Source: Lysinibacillus macroides
GTDB lineage: Bacteria; Bacillota; Bacilli; Bacillales_A; Planococcaceae
Length of the DNA: 64,000 nt
Reading direction: 5' to 3'
NCBI RefSeq assembly: GCF_001281525.1
Contig: NZ_LGCI01000010.1
Coordinates: 920,869-984,868, forward strand
Part shown: piece after piece, positions 7,171-15,398 of the stretch
How the letters are laid out: every line of letters begins with the position of its first letter
Position numbering within the stretch: position 1 is the stretch's first letter
The notes under the pieces: model-generated
Seen by the model: only the letters and a program-made list of their open reading frames with translations
Told to the model about the DNA's origin: nothing
The model's database searches: none
Made by a program: the position numbers and the translations under genes

Positions 7171-7365
7171 TTCCGCATTTAAGAAGTAATGTAATTACCT
7201 CTAAGAATACACCATCAAGTAGATTGACGCAATTGTTTATTAGAATATTTTTTGAAAATTCAATTTTCTATTTCATATCCCCATCCCTCACCGCTTCCTG
7301 CCCTTCTTAGCTTCTCACCAAGCCTCATACACCCTCAAAACATTACTAAAGGCATTCCCCTTTTT

Positions 7366-7382
7366 CTGTCGAATATTGACAG
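7366..7382 (+). promoter_or_regulatory. Dyad leader motif CTGTCGAATATTGACAG
   Basis: The motif CTGTC-N7-GACAG lies just before the RBS of the plus-strand gene at 7402. Nearly the same motif, with flanking similarity over about 45 bp including TAGAAAGGAG, precedes the unrelated plus-strand gene at 36052. It probably marks a shared operator or promoter of genes expressed in the lysogen; the binding protein is unknown. Confidence 0.4.
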
Positions 7383-7401
7383 TAGAAAGGAGGTGATACA
7401 T

Positions 7402-7626
7402 ATGGCTTGGAATGTAGAAATCAAATTAAGAGAATCTCGTGATGTTTTAATACAAGATTTAAAAAGCATAAATACTCAAAGTAGTTCTGATAGTTCAATT
7501 ACTTCACTTACCGATTTCGAAAAATTTCACCTAATTCAAAATCAACGACTATCTTTCTTGAGTGAAAATCAAATTTTTTCAATTGACTCATCTGATATTC
7601 TCTCTGTTTTATTTCGTAAAGTTTAA
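7402..7626 (+). CDS. Hypothetical protein (74 aa), plus-strand moron
   Basis: ATG 7402 has a near-perfect RBS (AAAGGAGGTGATACAT). The short soluble protein starts MAWNVEIKLRESRDVL and is rich in Ser in the middle; no motif was recognised. It is transcribed against the structural operon and is convergent with the minus-strand gene at 7623-7841, overlapping it by 4 nt. The GGAGGTGATACATATG context recurs at the start of another plus-strand gene at 9485. Such isolated genes in a late region are typical lysogenic-conversion cargo. Function unknown. Confidence 0.65.
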   Translation: MAWNVEIKLRESRDVLIQDLKSINTQSSSDSSITSLTDFEKFHLIQNQRLSFLSENQIFSIDSSDILSVLFRKV

Positions 7627-7841
7627 TTTAGGGTAATATCTACCTCAAACACTCGGTCACTTCCGCATGTCGGAATTAGTGTCTTGTGAATATTACTGAT
7701 TTTTTCAAGTACACTTTCTAATTCATTTAAATTTGAAAGATTGAGTGATAATTTGATTTTCATTAGATTACCCTGAGAACGCTCTGCCAACAGGTGAACT
7801 TGTTGGTGGAGTTCTTCATTCGTTTGTTTTTTAGTCTCCAT
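7623..7841 (-). CDS. Hypothetical protein (72 aa) after the tail chaperone
   Basis: ATG 7841 follows the frameshift extension stop (7857) with GGGAGG between, so it is translated in the structural operon. An amphipathic N-terminal helix (METKKQTNEELHQQVHLLAE) is followed by a leucine-rich beta-like part. No known family was recognised. It may belong to the island or be the last gene before it. Confidence 0.6.
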   Translation of the reverse strand: METKKQTNEELHQQVHLLAERSQGNLMKIKLSLNLSNLNELESVLEKISNIHKTLIPTCGSDRVFEVDITLN

Positions 7842-7856
7842 CTAGTTCTTCCCTCC

Positions 7857-8060
7857 CTATCGCCTTTTACCTTTCTTACCAGCCCGCTTCGCCTCACGCT
7901 CTTGCTTCTTATCTGCTTCAATTTTGATCTGCACGGCTGCGATGATACAGGCTTTATCGGCGTCAGATAATGCTATATATTCTGACGGCAAGCGACGCAT
8001 TTGGTGTACCCACCAGTACATAATGTTTGCGTCACCATCACCGTCCTCGATTAGTTTTTT
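7857..8060 (-). CDS. Tail chaperone -1 frameshift extension (GT-type)
   Basis: The chaperone frame ends GTA AAA AAC TAA, containing the classic slippery heptamer A AAA AAC (8060-8054) right before the stop. A -1 shift there opens a frame to 7857 that encodes about 65 residues starting LIEDGDGDANIMYWWVHQMR and ending in a Lys/Arg-rich tail. This reproduces the G/GT arrangement of lambda and many tailed phages, in which a minor frameshifted product binds the tape measure protein. The reading is direct from the sequence; frameshift efficiency is not known. Confidence 0.85.
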   Translation of the reverse strand, partial: KKLIEDGDGDANIMYWWVHQMRRLPSEYIALSDADKACIIAAVQIKIEADKKQEREAKRAGKKGKRR

Positions 8061-8485
8061 ACTTCTTCTACGAGGTCATCTAATTCTAAATCGTAGCCAT
8101 TTACTTCCTGTGCCGCTTTAGCAGCTTCTGTAATTTCACCGATCGTTAACATCTTACCAAGTAACTCAGTAGCACCGTATACGCCATAAGAATCTTGCAA
8201 GTCCTTATCATTTAAATTTGGAAACACAATTGATTCTACTGCTAACAAGCGTTGATATTTAAAGTGGTCGAAATCAGTGTTGTACTGCCCTTTGCGCTTA
8301 CCTTGTGTGATTAAAGAACGCTTGGTTGACTCAGTCTTTAACTCTGCATCACGCTCTGGACTGATTGGCGCAAACTCCCATTCTATTGCATTTCCGTTTT
8401 CGTCAATGAAGCTTTTTGAAATAGGCTTTTTAATGTTGTCCTGTTGCTTTTTGTTATGTGAGAAAAACGCTTGTAAGTTATTCAT
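8051..8485 (-). CDS. XkdN-like tail assembly chaperone (144 aa)
   Basis: The zero-frame product resembles PBSX XkdN-type chaperones: MNNLQAFFSHNKKQQ start, then KSFIDENGNAIEWEFAPISPERDAE (split for length), typical of this family, and an acidic C-terminus. It keeps the tape measure protein soluble during tail assembly. It sits downstream of the tail tube gene, as expected, and carries a programmed -1 frameshift signal at its last codons (8054-8060). It overlaps the upstream gene by 8 nt. Confidence 0.85.
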   Translation of the reverse strand: MNNLQAFFSHNKKQQDNIKKPISKSFIDENGNAIEWEFAPISPERDAELKTESTKRSLITQGKRKGQYNTDFDHFKYQRLLAVESIVFPNLNDKDLQDSYGVYGATELLGKMLTIGEITEAAKAAQEVNGYDLELDDLVEEVKN

Positions 8486-8858
8486 GTGTGATTTCCTCCG
8501 TAATTTCAGTTAATTTTTCAGCTATTTTTTCGATTGTTTGCTCTGCGTTAAAGCGGTTTAGCGTGAGGTTCTTTAATTCAGGTGTTACTTGCAATTTCCC
8601 TAAAGTCGCATTAGCTGTCAAACCTTGTTTTTTCAAAATCTCTTTCTGGGAAATATCAATCGTTATCACATTGTTAGGATCCATACTGATAAAAATATCC
8701 ACACCACTCGTTCCCTCAAATACGCTATTCCCTAATCGCTCTGCATTATTGATAAAATGTATCCCAATTTGTCTATATATCTCTGCAAAATGTCGCTGTA
8801 TAGACTCCCCGTTACTAGGGATTGTTCCCATTACATCTTCAACCTTTGGCATATTCAT
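8478..8858 (-). CDS. Phage structural-region protein of unknown function (about 126 aa)
   Basis: A longer frame reaches 8945, but the RBS AGAAAGGA supports a start at 8858 or 8861 (MNMPKVEDVMG). The middle part contains GTSGVDIFISMDPNNVITID and the C-terminus is acidic and helical. It lies between the tail tube gene and the chaperone with an 8-nt overlap, so it is expected to be a tail protein or cofactor. No domain was recognised. Confidence 0.65.
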   Translation of the reverse strand: MNMPKVEDVMGTIPSNGESIQRHFAEIYRQIGIHFINNAERLGNSVFEGTSGVDIFISMDPNNVITIDISQKEILKKQGLTANATLGKLQVTPELKNLTLNRFNAEQTIEKIAEKLTEITEEITHE

Positions 8859-8910
8859 CATATCCTTTCTAATATTTAAGTATAAAAAAGAGCCTGCAGC
8901 AACAAGCCCC

Positions 8911-9387
8911 TTATTGCATTTCTGGTAACATAGAGAACTCTTCAACTAAATCCCAATCCTCAAACGTAAAGTCAAAATCATCTTCCAGATATTCTGCATC
9001 AGCGTCCAGTGACGCTACTAGTCCACCGTCTATGTTGCAGTCTTTCAAAATAGTTGTTTGACGACCCGTACTTTTTGCAGAACTATCTTCATTCGTAACC
9101 TGAATATCAAAATAGACATCTTCGCCCGTATCTTTATAACGTTTTAGTAATCTACGGAATATCGATGTATTATAGTGGAATGTGGCGGAGCCTGTTCCTT
9201 CCCAACCAGTTGCTTTATTTCCTTTACCTGTTTTACCCATAATCGGTACTTGTGTTTTAGTTTTCTCCATACGAGCTTCTAAATTTATAAGTTGCGCAAA
9301 CTTATAACGATTTCCTTCAATTGTTACCCATGCTACACCCTGTGCACCATGCACAGCATCACGTGCATGCATTGTTGTTTCTGGCAT
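8911..9387 (-). CDS. Phage tail tube protein, XkdM-like (158 aa)
   Basis: Major inner tube subunit of a contractile tail. Length and motifs (MHARDAVHGAQGVAWVTI, MGKTGKGNKATGWEGTGSAT, HYNTSIFRRLLKRY) match PBSX XkdM-type proteins. AGGAGG precedes ATG 9387. It follows the sheath gene with two small genes between them. The DFDFTFEDWD segment near the C-terminus also fits the family. Confidence 0.9.
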   Translation of the reverse strand: MPETTMHARDAVHGAQGVAWVTIEGNRYKFAQLINLEARMEKTKTQVPIMGKTGKGNKATGWEGTGSATFHYNTSIFRRLLKRYKDTGEDVYFDIQVTNEDSSAKSTGRQTTILKDCNIDGGLVASLDADAEYLEDDFDFTFEDWDLVEEFSMLPEMQ

Positions 9388-9484
9388 ATAAATCCTCCTT
9401 TTTTTAATAAGTTATTATTCAATTCAACACATTTTCACAACTCCACGTCTGTTAAACTATGGTTATAGATTGGAGGTGATACAT

Positions 9485-9709
9485 ATGCGTAAAATGGAGA
9501 GAGCTATTTTAAAAAATGCTTTCGAAACCTACCGCGAAAGAAATACGTTAACTAGCTACTTTGTTTTTCCTACGAGAATGGAGACTGAAGTAAGAGCCGC
9601 TTTAGACAACCTTTACGAAGATGGCTATATTGAATTACCTCGCCCGGCTTTGAGTGCTAGTTATGTGACACTGACTGACGAAGGTTTCGAGTTGGCATCT
9701 AGTATTTAA
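9485..9709 (+). CDS. Small winged-helix-like protein (74 aa), plus-strand moron
   Basis: ATG 9485 has the RBS GGAGGTGATACAT, the same context as the plus-strand gene at 7402. Residues such as EVRAALDNLYEDGYIEL and YVTLTDEGFELA resemble a compact winged helix of the MarR/PadR kind. It runs against the structural genes, between tail tube and sheath, and overlaps the convergent gene at 9699. A 10-bp inverted repeat (GCCCTAACAT, 9719-9764) beyond its stop could terminate it. Probably a regulator or lysogenic-conversion gene; the target is unknown. Confidence 0.65.
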   Translation: MRKMERAILKNAFETYRERNTLTSYFVFPTRMETEVRAALDNLYEDGYIELPRPALSASYVTLTDEGFELASSI

Positions 9710-9962
9710 AATGTCGCCCTAACATACTGATGAACGTTTTTATTTTTGTCGGAATGTTAGGGCTTCTCCTTGTTAATTCCGCTTTTAATGGCCAGCCACC
9801 TTGACTCCCCTTTCCTGTACCAAAAGCAACAATTTTTATGTCACCTAAGATACTCTCTTTAATCCACAACACGTAATGCTTGCCCTCTTCATCTTTCCAA
9901 TAGATTTCTTTCAAGCGATAATCAATACCATTCGTAAAGAAACGAGCAATTTTTTTGAACAC
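9699..9962 (-). CDS. Hypothetical phage protein (87 aa)
   Basis: Begins MFKKIARFFTNGIDYRLKEI and contains EGKHYVLWIKESILGDIKIV, a small beta-rich domain. It lies 15 nt downstream of the tail sheath gene in the structural operon, with an AGGGGAGG RBS overlapping the sheath gene's 3' end. No family recognised. Confidence 0.6.
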   Translation of the reverse strand: MFKKIARFFTNGIDYRLKEIYWKDEEGKHYVLWIKESILGDIKIVAFGTGKGSQGGWPLKAELTRRSPNIPTKIKTFISMLGRHFKY

Positions 9963-9977
9963 TCTTTTTCCCTCCCC

Positions 9978-11300
9978 TTACGCTACCGTTGTTGTGATAT
10001 AAAGTTGTGACATCGCTACAGTAGGATTCACAACCTCATTGACAACAACGGACTTTTTAGAATTTCCTTGTTCTACGGTTAGCTCGTCTTTATTGTAATT
10101 TTGAATAGCACGAATACGTTGTAGTTCCATACGATGTGAGCCTAGATCATTCCACAGTGAAATACGTCCATCCTGATCATTTGGTACTTTCCCTAAATAA
10201 CGATTATTAAAGATTTGTGCCGTATCAATTGCGATTTGGTCCAGTACACGAATCACTTGGTTCATACTAAAATCTTCATTTTTATCAACTGTAAATGAAG
10301 TAAAAGTATTTATATCTTCAAGCACTCTTACCTCGTCACCCACACGATGGAATACATATTTGCCAGCTTTTAATAGTACCGTAAGCTGTGATTGTGTCTT
10401 AGTTTCAGCCATATCTAGCGTGTATTCACCATCGTAGCGTTTATTCGTATTTGAACGATTAACTGCCACACCAGCTTGTGCACCTACAGCCCAATAGACC
10501 GCTCCAAACACTTCCTCGTCAGTACCGACAGCATTGTTCAACACATCAATAATACCTTCATGTTCTGTAGTGCCAAGCTTATGCCCTACAAGTTGGAATT
10601 TGCCGCCCACTTGGTCACGAATGCGTTTTGTATATTCAACATACAGTGATTTAATTGTGCTGTCAGATGATAAACAACCCAATGTGTTAAAGCCATATGC
10701 CTCTAAAGCATCTAGTGCCTCCTGATGTGCGCCACCAGTAATAACAGAGCCATTCGAGCCGCCTGCAAGCGGTGTGCCTGCTGTAGCAGCAAGTGTAGCG
10801 TTAGTTTTAAACGTCACATAATCATTTGCTACTAAATCAGCAGCACTTGCTATAGCAATTTGCTCATCAACTGTTACGCCAGCTAACAAAGTTTTAACAT
10901 CAAATGTTGTAGGCTCATCTACATTGGCTTGGATAACGATTGTAATACCGTTACCACGCACGCCTTTGTATTTGGCTGTAGCGAAATCATTTGAAGCGGC
11001 TACAGCATCAACAGCAAGCTTGTAAAAATAAACGGTAATTGCATTTTTGAATACATCACGAATACCCTTTAACTTTTCATGCGTGTAGTCATAGCCAAAT
11101 ATTTTACGTGAATTTTTTTGTAAATCCTCTTGTGTTACAGCGAATACGTCACCGTCTACGCCCCAATCAAGCGCAATTGGTAAGCCAACATAGCCACGGT
11201 CAGATAAATTTACGAAAGCACGCGCTGCACTAATGAAATTATGATAAGTACCTGGTAATACTTTATTTTGTGTTAAAAATGTTCCTCCACCTAACGCCAC
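9978..11300 (-). CDS. Phage tail sheath protein (440 aa)
   Basis: Contractile sheath subunit, so the phage has a myovirus-type tail. A GTG start at 11300 with GGGGGT upstream gives the family-typical N-terminus MALGGGTFLTQNKVLPGTY; a longer frame to 11339 would add 13 atypical residues. Sheath features follow: GGSNGSVITGGAHQEALDAL, AYGFNTLGCLSSD and C-terminal NRYLGKVPNDQDGR. It is similar in length to XkdK. Upstream are the tail-completion genes, downstream the tube. Confidence 0.92.
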   Translation of the reverse strand: MALGGGTFLTQNKVLPGTYHNFISAARAFVNLSDRGYVGLPIALDWGVDGDVFAVTQEDLQKNSRKIFGYDYTHEKLKGIRDVFKNAITVYFYKLAVDAVAASNDFATAKYKGVRGNGITIVIQANVDEPTTFDVKTLLAGVTVDEQIAIASAADLVANDYVTFKTNATLAATAGTPLAGGSNGSVITGGAHQEALDALEAYGFNTLGCLSSDSTIKSLYVEYTKRIRDQVGGKFQLVGHKLGTTEHEGIIDVLNNAVGTDEEVFGAVYWAVGAQAGVAVNRSNTNKRYDGEYTLDMAETKTQSQLTVLLKAGKYVFHRVGDEVRVLEDINTFTSFTVDKNEDFSMNQVIRVLDQIAIDTAQIFNNRYLGKVPNDQDGRISLWNDLGSHRMELQRIRAIQNYNKDELTVEQGNSKKSVVVNEVVNPTVAMSQLYITTTVA

Positions 11301-11301
11301 G

Positions 11302-11526
11302 TTATTTACCCCCTTTATCAAATTTATTAAGAATTTCATCTACTTGCTCATAAGAATACGCCTTGCCATCTTGTAGCAAAGCGTTCAGTGCATCTTGTCG
11401 ATGTTCATATTTTTTACTTTTTACGAGTTGTTCTTTTGTAAATGTCGGTATGGTGGATGCAATAACCTCTCCAACCATTTCACCTGTCACATTTACTTTC
11501 TCTTTAATTGCTTCATTCTTCACCAA
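11302..11526 (-). CDS. Small phage structural-region protein (74 aa)
   Basis: A Lys/Glu-rich helical protein (FTKEQLVKSKKYEHRQDALN, EQVDEILNKFDKGGK). It overlaps the upstream tail gene by 14 nt and ends one base before the sheath start, so it is translationally coupled. Similar small proteins precede sheath genes in PBSX-like prophages; function unknown. Confidence 0.65.
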   Translation of the reverse strand: MVKNEAIKEKVNVTGEMVGEVIASTIPTFTKEQLVKSKKYEHRQDALNALLQDGKAYSYEQVDEILNKFDKGGK

Positions 11527-11956
11527 CTACCATCCACTCCTTACCATTTTCGTAGTGTTTAAGCGATTCCATAAATACTTTTTGCTCCACTTCTTGTAAG
11601 AAGAAATCAAAGCGCATGAAATTATGTCCGATACCATCAACAACCTCGCTGTTAACTCCTCTAGCAAGCATAATAGAGCCGTTTAATAGCTCAATAGTTT
11701 TTAATGCTTGTTGTATCTTCAGGCTCATATTTGCGCTCTCTGATGCCCCCGCTTGCGGAAAATACTGCACGTTAAATAGCGGTGTTACCTTCCAACGTTT
11801 ACCGATTTGCTGTATGTGTTCCAAATTCAAAAACTGAATAAAAAATGAAGGTGTTTCAAAGTTCTGCGGCACTTGGTCAATGTACTTTTTATAGTCAGCG
11901 CCAAATGCTGCTTCTAATTTACGTGAAATAGCAATAATAATATCTTGTATTTCCAC
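11513..11956 (-). CDS. Phage tail terminator-like protein (147 aa)
   Basis: Starts MEIQDIIIAISRKLEAAFG and contains TPSFFIQFLNLEHIQQIGKR, matching the DUF6838/XkdJ-like proteins found between HK97-gp10-like and sheath genes. It probably completes the tail tube or joins it to the head. Directly adjoins the stop of the upstream gene. Assigned mainly from position and length. Confidence 0.65.
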   Translation of the reverse strand: MEIQDIIIAISRKLEAAFGADYKKYIDQVPQNFETPSFFIQFLNLEHIQQIGKRWKVTPLFNVQYFPQAGASESANMSLKIQQALKTIELLNGSIMLARGVNSEVVDGIGHNFMRFDFFLQEVEQKVFMESLKHYENGKEWMVVGEE

Positions 11957-12360
11957 TATCTAAACACCTCCATTAATTTGGCCTTTAACTTACGCTCGAT
12001 AATTGCTGGTGCTTGTTGTTCTAATTCATCGGCACTAATTGTCATCATGAAGCGGCCGTTTACCCAGCCTTGGTGATTTGAAGTACGATGGCCATACTCC
12101 AAGTAAGGTGCATATTCTACCGAATTTATAACTTCAATCTTGTATTCATCACCAATTTTACTTATTTGTCCAATTGTCCAACCTCTACGTAAAACACCAG
12201 TATCAACAGGAGTACGTTTGATTACTTTCGCTAACATACGAGCTGCCAACTCTTTCGCCATCGCCTCACAAAAGGCTTCCATATCCACTTGTGCAAATTT
12301 ATTAATACGCCTTTGCAATCGCTCCAGTTGCCTATAGTTGACTCTTACTCGTCCTGCCAT
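11956..12360 (-). CDS. HK97 gp10-like tail completion protein
   Basis: A basic protein of about 134 residues with TPVDTGVLRRGWT and EYAPYLEYGHRT, the hallmark motifs of the HK97 gp10/XkdI family. These proteins act at the head-tail joint or in tail completion. A start at the second Met (12360) overlaps the upstream stop by one base; an ATG at 12363 is equally possible. Confidence 0.85.
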   Translation of the reverse strand: MAGRVRVNYRQLERLQRRINKFAQVDMEAFCEAMAKELAARMLAKVIKRTPVDTGVLRRGWTIGQISKIGDEYKIEVINSVEYAPYLEYGHRTSNHQGWVNGRFMMTISADELEQQAPAIIERKLKAKLMEVFR

Positions 12361-12722
12361 CATGTATACCCCTGAAAAGCTTCTAACAGGATGTGTTGAT
12401 GGTCCATATGCACATCTGGCAAGCCGCTTCGGGTAAATTCATTCGTTACGCCATCTTGAGTAACAATAATTTTGCTTCCTGGTGGAACATCTAATTCGGG
12501 TGCCAATGACAACTTTATAGTTTGTGAGATGGTTGCAGGCCCGCCCGTGTTTGAAGCGGTGGTTTGCTTTTCATAAGACAGTTTACAAGGCTCATTTTCA
12601 AACTTTGTTGTTTCTTTTTGAGTAGTAATTTTCGTAACGGGATCTGTTACACTTCCCCATGTTTTAACGGTGCAAATGCCACGGTACAAGCTTTGTATGG
12701 CTTTTCTACGTGCGCTTACCAT
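12360..12722 (-). CDS. Head-tail joining protein, XkdH-like (120 aa)
   Basis: A short beta-rich protein (LYRGICTVKTWGSVTDPVTK, PPGSKIIVTQDGVTNEF) in the slot of the head closure/stopper protein of SPP1-like and PBSX-like phages. Overlaps neighbours by a few bases. Family assignment rests on position, size and weak motif similarity. Confidence 0.7.
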   Translation of the reverse strand: MVSARRKAIQSLYRGICTVKTWGSVTDPVTKITTQKETTKFENEPCKLSYEKQTTASNTGGPATISQTIKLSLAPELDVPPGSKIIVTQDGVTNEFTRSGLPDVHMDHQHILLEAFQGYT

Positions 12723-13135
12723 ACAAGCACCCTATACTTAGACCAATTGAGATCACCATGCTTTAAGTATGCAAGAAAGGCATTAAATTGACCTTCAGGC
12801 GTACTTTTTTCACTGACTGCAAACTCCACGTTGGTATCGCCATCCTGCACCTTTTTGGCAACCATAGTAAAATCGATTGTTTCAATATCCAACAGGCCCA
12901 TTGCTTTTTTAGTCGCAAGGAGCTCACCTACCACCATATCCACAGCTTGGTTATATGCCTCCTGTGGGATGCTTGAAAGGTTGGTTTGATTGTTGATATA
13001 GTTTGTTACCTTGTCGATTGCAAAGCCAATTAGATACGTATCAGAGCTGTTAGGGACACTTGATACAGTACCCCCTAGTCCTTCGATTCGCTGTTTTACA
13101 TCCTCAAACTTTATTTTGACTGACATGGTTATCAC
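12716..13135 (-). CDS. Head-tail connector protein (139 aa)
   Basis: A helical protein, likely starting at the second Met (MSVKIKFEDVKQRIEGLG), with YNQAVDMVVGELLATKKAMG, as in adaptor proteins that follow the capsid gene. It is expected to bind the portal and start the neck. It sits in an overlapping chain with the genes on both sides. Confidence 0.65.
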   Translation of the reverse strand: MITMSVKIKFEDVKQRIEGLGGTVSSVPNSSDTYLIGFAIDKVTNYINNQTNLSSIPQEAYNQAVDMVVGELLATKKAMGLLDIETIDFTMVAKKVQDGDTNVEFAVSEKSTPEGQFNAFLAYLKHGDLNWSKYRVLVW

Positions 13136-13332
13136 TCACTTTCAGTCGTTTTCTTGGTACGGGAAGCGGGCTTTTTCGGTTCTTCCGTTACTGCCAACTG
13201 CTCCATGATTGCACCATTAAAATGTTTTTCATCAATCGTCAATTCCTGACCGACTAAAAAGCGCTCTCCCTTGTACCTCACAGGAAAAGCGCCTTCTTTA
13301 ATTTTTACTTTTATATTTGCCAATGTCATCAC
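13132..13332 (-). CDS. Small phage protein after the major capsid gene (66 aa)
   Basis: MMTLANIKVKIKEGAFPVRY followed by a compact beta domain and a Lys/Thr-rich C-terminal tail (RTKKTTESE). Small proteins of this kind follow capsid genes in many Firmicute phages; the function is unknown. Four-nucleotide overlap with the next gene. Confidence 0.6.
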   Translation of the reverse strand: MMTLANIKVKIKEGAFPVRYKGERFLVGQELTIDEKHFNGAIMEQLAVTEEPKKPASRTKKTTESE

Positions 13333-13336
13333 CAGC

Positions 13337-14380
13337 CTAATTCACTTGTGCAATAAAGATATTGTCAATTGTTTCAAAGCTTGGCATTACAATTTCGGAA
13401 ACGATTGTTTCAACATTAACAGGATGTGGCTCTTTAACTGTTGTAATAGCAACACCAGTATTTACAATGGAAACTTCGGCATTTGACTGTCCTGTTAATA
13501 AATCTGATTCCTCCGGTGTCGTACCATAGTATGTGTTTCCTAGCGTGCCATCTGGAATAAGTGTGAAATATTCATCTGGATAGAAGCTGTTTGAAGTACC
13601 ATTCTCAGCAAGATATTTCTTGTTGTATACAGCTACAGAAATACCTAATTTATCTTGTAAATACTGTTTTAACATAGCATCTGTAAGAATGATATTTTGT
13701 CCACCTAACGGATTCATATCCAAACGAATGCTTGGATGCTTTAATAAATAGCCAAACGTTTTACGTGTTAAAATCGCTTTCGTAGGGCGAACGCCTGTAT
13801 TTTCCTCTACTGTATCCTGCCAACGAATAATGTCCTCGATTGGTGTAGCATCGGCAGTGCTCCATACAGCGTTTCCTGCCAACGCCTCTTTATGATCACT
13901 TTTCATTTTATAGTCATAGTCGAAATCTTGGCGATTTGCCGTGATTTTAATTTTACCTGTAGAAAGTAACTGCATAATCATTCGTTCAGGCTGCACATTG
14001 GCACCGTTCACTAGATTTGTAATGTCATCATAGATATTTGCGATTAAAGTTCGTGTCATGCTATCTAAATTAGACGATAACAAACGATTCAATTCTTGCC
14101 GGTCTTTCTCCCCTACTCGCATAGCTTCTCGGAAGAACGGCATTTCCGTTTCGATTTTTTTGAATCCGATACGATCACGTAATGTCGCTTTAGCATCAAA
14201 TTCAGATGGCATTAAGGCTACTGGTAACCCCTTTGATCCTTTAATCCAACTTAAATCTAGGCCAAGTTGTTTTTTGGGAGGAAACAATGTTGCTCCTAAA
14301 TATGGAATATTATTTGATGGATTGTTCTCGTAATAATCCGCAATCTCTTTTGCATTTACTAAATCAAAAATTGTTGGCAT
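13337..14380 (-). CDS. Major capsid protein, GpE family (347 aa)
   Basis: Forms the head shell. Length and motifs (MPTIFDLVNAKEIADYYE, LFPPKKQLGLDLSWIKGSKG, GENPRHEAD-type middle replaced by FFREAMRVGEKDRQELN) match the phage capsid E family, including PBSX-like phages. It follows the decoration protein, as usual. RBS AGAGG precedes ATG 14380. Confidence 0.9.
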   Translation of the reverse strand: MPTIFDLVNAKEIADYYENNPSNNIPYLGATLFPPKKQLGLDLSWIKGSKGLPVALMPSEFDAKATLRDRIGFKKIETEMPFFREAMRVGEKDRQELNRLLSSNLDSMTRTLIANIYDDITNLVNGANVQPERMIMQLLSTGKIKITANRQDFDYDYKMKSDHKEALAGNAVWSTADATPIEDIIRWQDTVEENTGVRPTKAILTRKTFGYLLKHPSIRLDMNPLGGQNIILTDAMLKQYLQDKLGISVAVYNKKYLAENGTSNSFYPDEYFTLIPDGTLGNTYYGTTPEESDLLTGQSNAEVSIVNTGVAITTVKEPHPVNVETIVSEIVMPSFETIDNIFIAQVN

Positions 14381-14396
14381 TAATTTTCATCCTCTC

Positions 14397-14756
14397 TTAT
14401 TTTAAAAATGTAACTTGACGCAAAGCCTGTATTGCTTCCGGCGTTGGCTGCTGCGGTAATTTGTCCAATGCAACAAAACCATGAAGCAATGCCGCTCCTG
14501 GTGCTGGACCATAGGTGACATCTGTATCATTGAAAAGAACTCCCTCGGCACCTGCATCATTTGCTGCTACAGCATTAATAGATTCATCTAACAAGAAACC
14601 ACCACCAAGGATAGTTCCAGCAGGCACAATCTTTTTCCCTTCCGCATTCGGGCTAATCCCTTCATCCGAAACTGTAATGGCCATGTTTACATAATGATCC
14701 GGGAATTTTAAAATTTCTTTTTTATTTGTATAAGTCGTTTCTACAAACTTACTCAT
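14397..14756 (-). CDS. Head decoration protein (119 aa)
   Basis: Lambda gpD-like capsid-stabilising protein: PAGTILGGGFLLDESIN, GVLFNDTDVTYGPAPGAALLHG and a C-terminal PTPEAIQALRQVTFLK match the family. Located between scaffold and capsid genes, 16 nt from the capsid start. Confidence 0.8.
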   Translation of the reverse strand: MSKFVETTYTNKKEILKFPDHYVNMAITVSDEGISPNAEGKKIVPAGTILGGGFLLDESINAVAANDAGAEGVLFNDTDVTYGPAPGAALLHGFVALDKLPQQPTPEAIQALRQVTFLK

Positions 14757-14771
14757 TAAAATTCATCTCCT

Positions 14772-15398
14772 TTATTTGAAATAATTGTCGCGAGCAGTAT
14801 CTAATTGTTCTGTTCCCTTCGAACGCTCTTCAGCAATTTGTTTACCAAAACTGATTTCTGTACCGCCCTCTTGTCCTTGCATCCCATTAGCTTGTCCTTG
14901 CATCCCATTAGCAGGAACAAACCCTTTAAACTGTGGTGTATTTGGTTTATCTGGCACAAACAAAAAGGACTTTGATTCTTGCAGTGTTTTAAGCTGCTCC
15001 TCAAGTCCTTTAGCTACGTTTCCGTCCTTATCTAATTCGATTGTTTCGCGATTAATTAAGCCCGCTACTAAATCAACATCATGTACCTTATTATTTAGCG
15101 CTAGTTTTAACGCTGCGCTCATACGCTCGTTTTTCAATTGCTGCTCATATTCTGTTTTGGCCGTTTCATTAGCCTGCTGTAGCTCTGTAATTGTTGCTTG
15201 AAGTTCCTCACTTCCCTTAGCCGTATCCTGCAATTTCTTTAACTGCGTTTCATGCGTTTTCACTTGATTTTCAAGTACTTTCTTTGCATTATTCACCTCG
15301 TCAAAACGCTCTTTCGGAATCATATTACCGTATTTCTCAACGATGGCAGTTGCCTGCTCCTCGCTCAATCCCATTGCAATTAAATCTTCTTTTTTCAT
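14772..15398 (-). CDS. Scaffold protein, GP20-like (208 aa)
   Basis: Start at 15398 (GGGAGG upstream) gives MKKEDLIAMGLSEEQATAIV. The central region is a long coiled coil (about residues 30-90) and the C-terminus is charged. This is typical of phage minor structural GP20/scaffold proteins that guide capsid assembly and leave afterwards. A short tandem duplication (NGMQGQANGMQGQ) lies at about residues 165-180. A 180-bp stretch upstream (15399-15580) holds no supported gene; it contains AAAAGC/GCTTTT and GGCGCT-type inverted repeats that may terminate or space transcripts. Confidence 0.8.
   Translation of the reverse strand: MKKEDLIAMGLSEEQATAIVEKYGNMIPKERFDEVNNAKKVLENQVKTHETQLKKLQDTAKGSEELQATITELQQANETAKTEYEQQLKNERMSAALKLALNNKVHDVDLVAGLINRETIELDKDGNVAKGLEEQLKTLQESKSFLFVPDKPNTPQFKGFVPANGMQGQANGMQGQEGGTEISFGKQIAEERSKGTEQLDTARDNYFK

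Noticed and set aside
8880..8910. Terminator between tail tube gene and the next gene
   Set aside because: GAGCCTGCAG/AAGCCCC pairing is imperfect and lies inside an operon with overlapping genes.
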